NCBI RefSeq assembly: GCF_008629685.1
Contig: NZ_VWSF01000030.1
Span: forward strand, 1-63,371
From: Adhaeribacter rhizoryzae
GTDB lineage: Bacteria > Bacteroidota > Bacteroidia > Cytophagales > Hymenobacteraceae
Length of the DNA stretch: 63,371 nt
Reading direction: 5' to 3'
Shown here in pieces: positions 27,544 to 35,332 of this stretch. The notes beneath the pieces are model-generated. The model did not search any database, was not told the origin of the DNA, and worked only from the letters and a program-made list of their open reading frames with translations. Within the stretch, counting starts at the first letter, position 1; every line of letters starts with the position of its first letter. Position numbers and translations under genes: made by a program.

Positions 27544-27551
27544 TATATTTG
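27544..27551 (+). promoter_or_regulatory. -7 box TATATTTG upstream of the M16 protease pair
   Basis: The octamer matches TAnnTTTG and lies 39 bases before the ATG at 27590. The -33 element is not clear. Confidence 0.45.
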
Positions 27552-27589
27552 CCTTTTAGTCAGATTATATTATTATCGCAGAACCCCTT

Positions 27590-28912
27590 ATGAAAAAACT
27601 TTTTTTTACGTTACTGTTGCTTAGCGGTGGGCTGCTTAGTCAGGCGCAAAGCAATAAGCTTACCTTTACCGAATACGATTTAGACAATGGCTTGCACGTA
27701 ATTTTGCACGAAGACAAATCGACGCCCATTGTTGCGGTTTCGGTGATGTACCACGTGGGCTCTAAAAACGAGCAACCCAACCGCACCGGTTTTGCCCATT
27801 TTTTTGAACACCTGATGTTTGCCGGTACTGAAAATATTGCCCCCGGCCAGTTTGCCAATTTGGTACAGCAAGCCGGCGGCGAACACAACGCCAATACCAC
27901 CCAGGACCGTACTTTTTACTACGAGGTATTGCCTTCTAACCAACTGGCTCTGGGCCTGTGGCTCGAAGCCGAACGGATGCGCAGCGCCAAAATAGATAAA
28001 GCGGCCATCGATATTCAGCGCGGGGTAATAAAAGAAGAGAAAAAACAACGGATCGATAACCAACCTTACGGCACCATTCAGGAGAAGGCTTTTGCCAACG
28101 CTTTTACCGCTCACCCTTACCGCTGGGTACCCATCGGCTCCGACCAATATATTGACCAGGCTACGCTGGAAGAATTTATTGATTTTTACAAAATGTATTA
28201 TGTGCCTAATAATGCCGTACTAAGTATTTCGGGCGATATTGATATAAACCAAACGCGGCAGCTCATCCAGAAATATTTTGGGCCGATTACCCGGGGCACC
28301 CGCCAAATAAACCGGCCTAATGGGCAGGAGCCGCCGCAAACCACCGAAAAACGGGAAATTGTTTTTGATGAAGTGCAGTTACCGGCCGTAGTACAGGCTT
28401 ACCACATACCCAAGCAGAACTCGCCAGATTTTTACGCCATCTCTATGCTGACCGCCTTACTGACTGGCGGCGAAAGCGCCCGCCTGAATAAAGCGTTGGT
28501 AGATCAGCAGCAAAATGCCGCCTACGTAGGTGCTATCCCGATGCAACTCGAAGACCCGGGTTTGTTTTTAATGTTTGCCGTTGCCAACCAAGGCAAACAA
28601 CCCGAAGCCTTAGAACAAGCCATTGATGCCGAAATTGAACGCATTAAAAAAGAACCTTTAGCCGAGCGTGAGTTTCAGAAGTTGCGCAACCAGGTAGAGG
28701 CCGGTTTGGTGCAGCAATATACCACCAACCTGGGCATAGCCGAGCAACTGGCCAACTACCACTTATTTTACAACAATACCAACCTGGTAAACACCGAGCT
28801 GCAGAATTACCTGAACGTAAAAAAAGAAGATATTACCCGGGTTGCCAACCAATATTTAAAGAAAGAAAACCGCGTAGTGCTGCATTATTTGCCCCGGGCT
28901 AACCAGCGCTAA
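27590..28912 (+). CDS. M16 zinc peptidase, catalytic subunit
   Basis: The protein has 440 residues with a signal peptide (about 1-20). The inverted zinc motif HFFEH is at residues 70-74, with the third ligand in the VIKEEKKQ helix near 150. The C-terminal M16 half (about 200-430) includes YVPNNAVLSISGDI. It is encoded 18 bases before a second M16 protein that lacks the zinc motif, matching the active/inactive pair arrangement of mitochondrial processing peptidase and bacterial PqqL-like pairs. Periplasmic processing or degradation of peptides is likely. Confidence 0.93.
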   Translation: MKKLFFTLLLLSGGLLSQAQSNKLTFTEYDLDNGLHVILHEDKSTPIVAVSVMYHVGSKNEQPNRTGFAHFFEHLMFAGTENIAPGQFANLVQQAGGEHNANTTQDRTFYYEVLPSNQLALGLWLEAERMRSAKIDKAAIDIQRGVIKEEKKQRIDNQPYGTIQEKAFANAFTAHPYRWVPIGSDQYIDQATLEEFIDFYKMYYVPNNAVLSISGDIDINQTRQLIQKYFGPITRGTRQINRPNGQEPPQTTEKREIVFDEVQLPAVVQAYHIPKQNSPDFYAISMLTALLTGGESARLNKALVDQQQNAAYVGAIPMQLEDPGLFLMFAVANQGKQPEALEQAIDAEIERIKKEPLAEREFQKLRNQVEAGLVQQYTTNLGIAEQLANYHLFYNNTNLVNTELQNYLNVKKEDITRVANQYLKKENRVVLHYLPRANQR

Positions 28913-28930
28913 TTTTAATATTTAATCACC

Positions 28931-30997
28931 ATGAAGCATATATATATTACTTTTATAGCCCTTGGCCTGAGTTTGCCGGCGGCTTTTGCCCAAAAACAAA
29001 CCCCACCCCCACCGGCACCCGCCCCTATCATAAATATTGGCGAAGCCGAATCTTTTACCTTAAAAAACGGCCTGAAAGTTTACGTAGTAGAAAACCACAA
29101 AGTACCAACTGTTTCTATTTCGCTTATTCTGGACAACGACCCACTTATACAAGGCGATAAAAACGGCTACGTAGATTTAGCGGGTTCTTTGCTGCGCACC
29201 GGTACCAAAACCCGCACCAAAGAACAACTCGACGAAGAAATTGATTTTATCGGGGCCGAGTTGGCTACGTTTGGCGGCGGCCTGAATGCCACCGCACTGA
29301 AAAAACATTTGCCTAAATTATTCCAGTTAACTTCTGATGTGTTGCTGAACCCGCAGTTTAAACAGGAAGAACTCGATAAACTTAAAACTCAATCGCTTTC
29401 CGGTTTAGCTTCGGCCAAAGCCAACCCCAACCAGGTAGAAAGCATGGTACGTAATACGTTGGTGTTCGGCAAAAACCACCCTTACGGCGAGCAGCCAACC
29501 GAAAAAACCGTCGAAAATATTACCCTAACCGATGTACAGAATTATTACAACAACTACTTCCGGCCCAACGTGGGTTACCTGGCCATAGTAGGCGATGTAA
29601 ACACCAAAGAAATTAAAAAACTGGTGAAGAAATATTTCGGCCCGTGGAAGAAAGGCAATGTACCGGAACAAACGGTGCCAGCACCTGCCCCCATTACTGG
29701 TACCCGCATCGCCATTGTTGATCGTCCTGGCTCCGTACAAAGCGTGCTTTCTTTTTCGAATATTGCGGATTTAAAACCCGGCAGTTCTGATGCTATTCCG
29801 GCCACGGTCATGAACTCTATTCTGGGTGGACCTTATTCGCGCCTGATGAATAACCTGCGCGAGAAACGGGCTTATACCTACGGCGCTTATTCGCAGTTAA
29901 GCCCCGATGAGCACATTAGCCAGTTTAATGCGTTTACCAGCGTGCGCACGGCCGTTACCGATAGCGCCGTAGCCCAGATGATACTGGAACTGTACCGGAT
30001 GCGCGCCGGAGAACCCACCCCCGACGAACTACAACGTGCCCAGAGTATGGTTTCGGGGGCTTTTGCCCGTTCGCTGGAATCGCCGCAAACCGTGGCCTTG
30101 TTTGCAATTAATACGGCCCGCTACAAACTACCCAAAGATTATTATGCCAATTACCTCAAAAACGTAGCCGCCGTAACGCCGGCCACCGTTAAGCAGGTAG
30201 CCGAAAAATATATTACCCCTACCAACGCTTATATTCTGGCCGTAGGCAACGCCGATTACATCGAGCGACGCCTAGCCCGCTTCGATGCCGATGGCACCTT
30301 GGAATATTACGACGTAAACGGCAACAAAGTAGACCGCGCCTCTTTAGAAGTACCCGCCGGCATGACTGCCCAAAAAGTACTGGACCAATATATTCAGGCT
30401 TTGGGCGGCCGGGCTAACCTGGAGAAAGTAAAAGATGTTACCATTACCAGCACCATTACTTCGCCGGCGGCCAGCCTTACCATGACCCAGATTCAGAAAG
30501 GTACCGATAAAATTTACCAATCTTTAAAATACGGCAGCAACGAAGTGCAACGTACAGTTATTAACGGTGCTAAAGGAAAAGCCCAGAGCGCTGACCAAAA
30601 CCGCAACCTGTCTGCTCAGGAAATACAGGAACAAAAGCTTAAACTAGCCCTTACCAGCATTATAAGCCTGGATAAATTTGGCATCAAGAAAAACCTGCTG
30701 GGAATGGAAAGAATAAATGGCCGGGCGGCTTACCGCTTAGAATTAACCATGCCCAACGGTAAACGCACCATTTATTACATCGATTCGGAAAGTGGCTTAA
30801 AGCTGCGCGAAATGGAAATTGAAGAAACCAATATTGGTAACGCAACCCAAACCACCGATTATGGCGATTACCGCGAAGTAAACGGCATTAAAATACCGCA
30901 TCGCTCCATACTGCATGCTGGCCAGCAAGGTGTATTAACTGAAGTGCAGAAGGTAGAAATAAATAATAATGTAAAAGATGATGCCTTTAAAATTTAA
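28931..30997 (+). CDS. M16-like inactive partner with C-terminal LolA-like domain
   Basis: The protein has 688 residues with a signal peptide ending AAFAQ and a proline-rich linker (TPPPPAPAP). The two M16 halves cover about 35-460 (LKNGLKVYVVENHKVPTVSI, YFRPNVGYLAIVGDV, GGPYSRLMNNLREKRAYTYG). Where the zinc motif should be, the sequence reads YVDLAGSLL, so it cannot hydrolyse by the usual mechanism. Residues about 480-688 form an extra beta-rich domain resembling outer-membrane lipoprotein-carrier proteins (QALGGRANLEKVKDVTI, YYIDSESGLKLREMEIE). It probably forms a heterodimer with the preceding peptidase. A strong terminator follows. Confidence 0.85.
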   Translation: MKHIYITFIALGLSLPAAFAQKQTPPPPAPAPIINIGEAESFTLKNGLKVYVVENHKVPTVSISLILDNDPLIQGDKNGYVDLAGSLLRTGTKTRTKEQLDEEIDFIGAELATFGGGLNATALKKHLPKLFQLTSDVLLNPQFKQEELDKLKTQSLSGLASAKANPNQVESMVRNTLVFGKNHPYGEQPTEKTVENITLTDVQNYYNNYFRPNVGYLAIVGDVNTKEIKKLVKKYFGPWKKGNVPEQTVPAPAPITGTRIAIVDRPGSVQSVLSFSNIADLKPGSSDAIPATVMNSILGGPYSRLMNNLREKRAYTYGAYSQLSPDEHISQFNAFTSVRTAVTDSAVAQMILELYRMRAGEPTPDELQRAQSMVSGAFARSLESPQTVALFAINTARYKLPKDYYANYLKNVAAVTPATVKQVAEKYITPTNAYILAVGNADYIERRLARFDADGTLEYYDVNGNKVDRASLEVPAGMTAQKVLDQYIQALGGRANLEKVKDVTITSTITSPAASLTMTQIQKGTDKIYQSLKYGSNEVQRTVINGAKGKAQSADQNRNLSAQEIQEQKLKLALTSIISLDKFGIKKNLLGMERINGRAAYRLELTMPNGKRTIYYIDSESGLKLREMEIEETNIGNATQTTDYGDYREVNGIKIPHRSILHAGQQGVLTEVQKVEINNNVKDDAFKI

Positions 30998-31023
30998 GAG
31001 AGACTTTGGTCTAAAGTAAAAAT

Positions 31024-31054
31024 AAAAAAGGGATGCGGTCGCATCCCTTTTTTT
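31024..31054. terminator. Bidirectional intrinsic terminator after the M16 pair
   Basis: The stem AAAAAAGGGATGCG / CGCATCCCTTTTTT has a two-base centre and T-runs on both strands. It is 26 bases beyond the M16 stop. Confidence 0.9.
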
Positions 31055-31110
31055 ATACTCTTTTTTAGTGCCGATATTATTAGATAATATAGGTTTAAGC
31101 AATCCACCAC

Positions 31111-31184
31111 TGTCATTCTGTGAATCCAAGTATTCAGGAGGAACCTATTTAGCAGGCAACCCAATAGTTTCCTCCTGAATGACA
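31111..31184. repeat. Dispersed palindromic repeat, inverted copy
   Basis: The right arm TTTCCTCCTGAATGACA (31168-31184) is identical to that of 25351-25367 and the left arm is TATTCAGGAGGAACC (31131-31145). An extra TGTCATTCTGTGAATC lies before the left arm. The centre, TATTTAGCAGGCAACCCA, is close to the reverse complement of the centre of the 25311 copy. Confidence 0.8.
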
Positions 31185-31282
31185 CCGAGAGGTTAGAAAT
31201 GTTGGAGATGCTAAAAATCAATATAACCCCAACATGTGCGTAACATCAGTTATTAAGTAATAAATAAATCCATAGGGCTTTC

Positions 31283-32197
31283 TTAGAATAAACGCCCTTG
31301 TACCGGCTGCGGAATAATTTGGGGTTTATCCAGCGCAATGCCGCACGTTTGGTTTAATTTATCCAGAAAGTAACTAATTAATATTGGTGCATGCTGAATA
31401 TCCTGCTGATGAATAAAGAAGTAAAGCTTTTGCAGACCCCAATCGAACCAGGTTTTCAGGCGGTTTACCCAATCGTCGATGCGGGTGTAATCGGAGGCGT
31501 GCAAACCGTAGCCAACAAACCGCACAAAAGCGGTGGCATTGGTTAAACGCATGTGCAACACATCGCGCCGGCCGGCCACATCCGTAATTACGGTTGCCAG
31601 GTTGTAAGCTTCCAACAAAGCCCACAACTCTTCTGTTTGTAAATATTGCCGAAACCAATCCTCGTCGCGCAACTCCAGGGCCAGCGGAAAATCCCGCGGA
31701 AAATTATCGAGGTAGCGCATTAGAATATTTAATTGGCTGGGACCAAAAGTTGGCGGTAATTGTAAAAAGCTACAGCCCAGGTGCTCTCCTAAACCTACTA
31801 AACTCTCACAAAAATTTTTAGTTAAGCCTTCAGTGTTTTTAAGCTGCCATTCGTGGCTGATAACCTGGGGCAGTTTTGGACAAAAAGTAAAATTAGGCGT
31901 AACGGTTTCGCGCCACCGGTTAATGGTAGCAACATCGGGTATCTGGTAGTGAGTAGTATTTAACTCAATGGCATTAAACTGTTTACTGTAAAATGCTAGT
32001 TGAGCGCTGGCTTTGGCACTCGCCGGATAATAGCTACCCAACCAAGGCTTGTTGTTCCAGGTAGGGCAACCCACATATACCTGCGGCTTTAAGTAAGTAA
32101 CCGGTCCGGCAGTCTTTAGTACCCGCGCTGTACCCAAGGCATCTGGTGGCAACTCAAACCTGATTTCCTGTATAAAATCTACTCGCCCAAAATCCAT
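31283..32197 (-). CDS. DUF72 family protein, second copy
   Basis: The 304-residue protein has the DUF72 barrel after an N-terminal extension of about 45 residues. The barrel starts YVGCPTWNNKPWLGSYYP, then has FNAIELNTTHYQIP, FTFCPKLPQVISHE and FPLALELRDEDWF. It differs clearly from the copy at 8182-8925 and is not a recent duplicate. The gene is flanked by divergent rlpA and has no evident partner. Its function is unknown. Confidence 0.85.
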   Translation of the reverse strand: MDFGRVDFIQEIRFELPPDALGTARVLKTAGPVTYLKPQVYVGCPTWNNKPWLGSYYPASAKASAQLAFYSKQFNAIELNTTHYQIPDVATINRWRETVTPNFTFCPKLPQVISHEWQLKNTEGLTKNFCESLVGLGEHLGCSFLQLPPTFGPSQLNILMRYLDNFPRDFPLALELRDEDWFRQYLQTEELWALLEAYNLATVITDVAGRRDVLHMRLTNATAFVRFVGYGLHASDYTRIDDWVNRLKTWFDWGLQKLYFFIHQQDIQHAPILISYFLDKLNQTCGIALDKPQIIPQPVQGRLF

Positions 32198-32569
32198 TCT
32201 ATAAACCTTATAATCCTATTATTTTTAGTGAAAATAGTATTTAATCAGGAGAAAATAAAGACATGCCAAATAACTCGATATAAATACGTATTTAATGCGT
32301 TATAAATACTTAAAATTAATATTTTTTAAAATTATTTTTAGCCTAAAAAATATTAAGTTTTACAGATATTATAATTTGTAGCTACAAAGATAAAAATTGC
32401 TTATACTGCCCAGAATCAAAGATTTTTTATGCAATTACAGTCCTTTAAATCGCTTATCTTTTTTGTGTCGTGTCACCCACGGGCAAAACCTCATCGTTCG
32501 TTCTGGAGCCTTAGAATTAGTTTTTAATAAATTCCTTCGTAATTTTGCCCCACACCAATAGATGAACAC
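32198..32569. other. AT-rich divergent intergenic region upstream of rlpA
   Basis: No gene is visible. The octamer TAATTTTG at 32540-32547 matches the TAnnTTTG -7 box, 22 bases before the rlpA ATG, and is the likely rlpA promoter. The segment 32320-32400 is extremely AT-rich. Confidence 0.4.
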
Positions 32570-33220
32570 ATGCGTATTACGAAATTACACTATGTATTCA
32601 GCTTTCTCTTTATCTTATTTATCGGCCTGAGCCAACCAGGGTTCGCTCAAAAAAAAGGCAAAATTCAGAAAGGTTTAGCCACTTGGTACGGCATTCAGTA
32701 CCACGGCAAGAAAACCTCCAGCGGCGAAGTATATAACAAAAACCGGATGACCGCTGCGCATCCCACGCTTCCTTTTGGCACCAAAGTAAAGGTTACCAAT
32801 TCTATTACCAAAAAATCGGTAATTGTGCGGGTAAACGACCGGGGGCCTTTTGGCAACAAACAACGGATTATTGATTTATCGGAAGCTGCTGCCCGTAAAA
32901 TTAAAATTTACCATCACGGCGAAGCCCAGGTAATCGTAGAAGTGCTTTCGGTTAGTTATTTAATGGAAGTAGACAAAGAAAATTTGCTGGCGCAAGCGCC
33001 GGCTTTTGCTCCCGAAAACGCTACCAATACCAATATTATTCCGGCCTATGTAATACAGGCCCTGGAACAGCCGCTAATGCCAAAGCGTGCATACGAACTA
33101 AAAGTTAGCCCCGCAGATTTGGAGCAGTTTGCGAGCGGTGTTGAAGACGAAGAATTAAATTCTCAGTTGGGCAAGAAAGGGATTAATAATTTTGTAAAGC
33201 AGCTATTTGGTGCCTCTTAA
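32570..33220 (+). CDS. rlpA: RlpA-like septal ring lytic transglycosylase
   Basis: The protein has 216 residues with a signal peptide ending QPGFAQ (about 27). The double-psi beta-barrel covers about 37-128: ATWYGIQYHGKKTSSGE, MTAAHPTLPFGTKVKVTN, VRVNDRGPFGNKQRIIDLS. These contain the conserved residues of RlpA enzymes that cleave denuded glycan strands at septa. There is no SPOR domain; the tail (130-216) is unassigned. A strong terminator follows. Confidence 0.88.
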   Translation: MRITKLHYVFSFLFILFIGLSQPGFAQKKGKIQKGLATWYGIQYHGKKTSSGEVYNKNRMTAAHPTLPFGTKVKVTNSITKKSVIVRVNDRGPFGNKQRIIDLSEAAARKIKIYHHGEAQVIVEVLSVSYLMEVDKENLLAQAPAFAPENATNTNIIPAYVIQALEQPLMPKRAYELKVSPADLEQFASGVEDEELNSQLGKKGINNFVKQLFGAS

Positions 33221-33276
33221 CCCCTAATTTATTCTCCTATAATACAGTAAGATAAAGATAAGTAAAGCAATACAAC

Positions 33277-33313
33277 AAAAAAGCCCGGCCATGTATAATA
33301 GCCGGGCTTTTTT
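33277..33313. terminator. Bidirectional terminator after rlpA
   Basis: The stem AAAAAAGCCCGGC / GCCGGGCTTTTTT has a loop of about 11 bases. It lies 57 bases beyond the stop. Confidence 0.9.
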
Positions 33314-33508
33314 GTTGCCCGATAATTTAACTTACCGCCGCTTACTGTTGGCAAATTTTTTATCAAACTCCGGCAAACTTATCCCCTATTATTGGGCATT
33401 AATCAAGAAAAAACGATGCACTCAAGTTAATATCTAGCTTACTAAGCACGGGTTGATTTTTCCAAAAATTTACTTATATTTTCCGGCTGATTAATAATTA
33501 TCGCGAAC

Positions 33509-34123
33509 ATGCAAAACACCGATCCGCGCGTAACCGCTTACATTCAAAATGCTGCTCCGTTTGCCCAACCTGTTCTAACGCATTTGCGACACATTATTCA
33601 TGCAGCTTGCCCCGAAGTTACCGAAACCATTAAATGGGGGTTTCCAAATTTTGACTATAATGGCATTATTTGCAGTATGGCGGCTTTTAAAAACCACTGC
33701 ACCTTTAGTTTTTGGAAAGCTTCTTTGCTCTCCGACCCGTACAAATTATTTACAGCCGTAGGTAATACCGCAATGGGGCAATTTGGCCAAATAAAATCTT
33801 TAAGCAACTTACCATCCGATATTATTCTGACGGCTTATATTCAGGAAGCAGCCAAACTGAATAAAGAAAAAGTAAAAGGCGCGCCTAGAACCAAGCCAAC
33901 CGCTGCACCGGAGTTGCTAGTACCAGAATATTTGCTTGAAGCTTTAACCCAAAACGAAAATGCCCAGCACACTTTCGAAAGATTCAGCTATTCGCATAAA
34001 AAAGAATACGTTAGCTGGATTACCGAAGCTAAGAGCGAAGCAACCCGGCAAAAAAGAATAAACACTGCGCTGGAATGGATGGCCGAAGGAAAAGGCAGAA
34101 ATTGGCAATACCTGAAAAAATGA
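33509..34123 (+). CDS. YdeI/OmdA-like protein with DUF1801 domain
   Basis: The 204-residue protein starts with a DUF1801 domain (about 15-115: LTHLRHIIHAACPEVTETIK, then CSMAAFKNHCTFSFWKA). A bacteriocin-protection OmdA-type C-terminus follows (about 140-200: FERFSYSHKKEYVSWITEAK, then TALEWMAEGKGRNW). The two-domain form is common and cytoplasmic. The biochemical function is not known. The gene is monocistronic. Confidence 0.85.
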   Translation: MQNTDPRVTAYIQNAAPFAQPVLTHLRHIIHAACPEVTETIKWGFPNFDYNGIICSMAAFKNHCTFSFWKASLLSDPYKLFTAVGNTAMGQFGQIKSLSNLPSDIILTAYIQEAAKLNKEKVKGAPRTKPTAAPELLVPEYLLEALTQNENAQHTFERFSYSHKKEYVSWITEAKSEATRQKRINTALEWMAEGKGRNWQYLKK

Positions 34124-34226
34124 CTTTTCGTTTAGCCAATGCCTATAAACCTTAATTTTCGTTAAGACTAAGAAACCGTCAAAACATCTGCCTGTTTAAC
34201 AGGTTACTTCTTAAACATACATAACT

Positions 34227-34976
34227 ATGAAACTCAAAAACATTTTAACCATGCTGCTGTCGCTGGTGCTGCTGCAGGCAAATGCCCAGAAACCCGCACC
34301 CGACCAATTGGAAACCAAGAAAGGTTCTTTAACCATTCAACCGGTGCAACACGCGGCTACTGTACTAAAATGGGATAATAAAACCATTTACGTAGACCCG
34401 GCCGGCGGAGCCAACCTTTTTACCGGCCTGGATGCCCCCGACCTGATTTTAATTACCGATATTCACGGCGACCACATGGATTTAAAAACTCTGGAAGCTA
34501 TTAATACCTCTAAAGCTACGCTAGTAGTACCCCAGGCCGTGGCCGATATGCTGCCGGTTAGCTTAAAGCCCAAAGTAGTGGTGCTGGCAAATGGAGCTAA
34601 AACAACTAAGTTCGGTGTTACCATTACCGCTATTCCTATGTATAACCTCCCCGAAACCGCCGATTCCCGGCACCCCAAAGGCCGGGGCAATGGCTATGTT
34701 ATAAACGTAGGCGATAAAAATATTTACTTTTCGGGCGATACCGAAGATATTGCTGAAATGCGGGCCCTAAAAAACATAGATGTGGCTTTTGTATGCATGA
34801 ACCTGCCTTACACCATGGATGTAAACCAGGCTGCTCAAGGTGTGCTGGCGTTTAAACCCAAAGTGGTATATCCTTATCATTATCGTGGCCAGGATGTAAA
34901 TGTTTTTAAAAGCCAGGTAAACACCGGCGACAACAAAATTGAAGTAAGACTGCGAAACTGGTATCCCGGCACTTAA
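34227..34976 (+). CDS. Exported MBL-fold metal-dependent hydrolase (UlaG-like)
   Basis: The protein has 249 residues with a signal peptide ending LLQANAQ (about 21). The metallo-beta-lactamase fold has the metal motif in DIHGDHMD (near 78), then the dipeptide-like YFSGDTEDI and the final YPYHYRG histidine. This resembles the UlaG/YtnP-like subgroup. The signal peptide puts it in the periplasm, so it is unlikely to be a sugar lactonase acting on cytosolic ascorbate-phosphate. Substrate unknown. A terminator follows. Confidence 0.85.
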   Translation: MKLKNILTMLLSLVLLQANAQKPAPDQLETKKGSLTIQPVQHAATVLKWDNKTIYVDPAGGANLFTGLDAPDLILITDIHGDHMDLKTLEAINTSKATLVVPQAVADMLPVSLKPKVVVLANGAKTTKFGVTITAIPMYNLPETADSRHPKGRGNGYVINVGDKNIYFSGDTEDIAEMRALKNIDVAFVCMNLPYTMDVNQAAQGVLAFKPKVVYPYHYRGQDVNVFKSQVNTGDNKIEVRLRNWYPGT

Positions 34977-35001
34977 TTATTAACTATATTAAAATATCAA
35001 A

Positions 35002-35033
35002 GAAAAACCCCAGCTTTAAGGCTGGGGTTTTTC
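35002..35033. terminator. Terminator between convergent MBL hydrolase and histidine kinase genes
   Basis: The stem GAAAAACCCCAGC / GCTGGGGTTTTTC has a six-base loop and works in either direction. Confidence 0.9.
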
Positions 35034-35044
35034 TTTAAAAATCT

Positions 35045-35104
35045 GGTAATAACCTTATCGAATGCATACTGCGGTTTTAAATAAAACAAAGGCTGTACTT
35101 CCCA
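35045..35104. repeat. Dispersed intergenic repeat (family 2), second copy
   Basis: These 60 bases match 22494-22553 with seven differences. It lacks the palindrome that follows the first copy. Confidence 0.7.
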
Positions 35105-35161
35105 ATGCTGTGAGAGGGTAGTTGGTTGTAATTATTCTATTGTTTTTAATTTCTTCCTATT

Positions 35162-35266
35162 TGTCATCTTGAAAAGATCCATTGGATAAACTGCCTCACA
35201 GGTAAAACTAGTAAAGCGGTAATCACCTCCTTTACTTTCTAAACAATAGATGCTTTCAGCATGACA
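35162..35266. repeat. Palindrome-ended intergenic repeat
   Basis: The left end TGTCATCTTGAAAAG and the right end TTTCAGCATGACA are imperfect inverted copies. They share TGTCAT ends with the family at 12625, 25311 and 31111, but the interior differs. It lies downstream of the histidine kinase gene. Confidence 0.5.
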
Positions 35267-35332
35267 CCTGGAGATTTTTATATTATGATTATGGAAGATG
35301 GTAATTACTATAAGGTTTAAATATTGAGTGCT

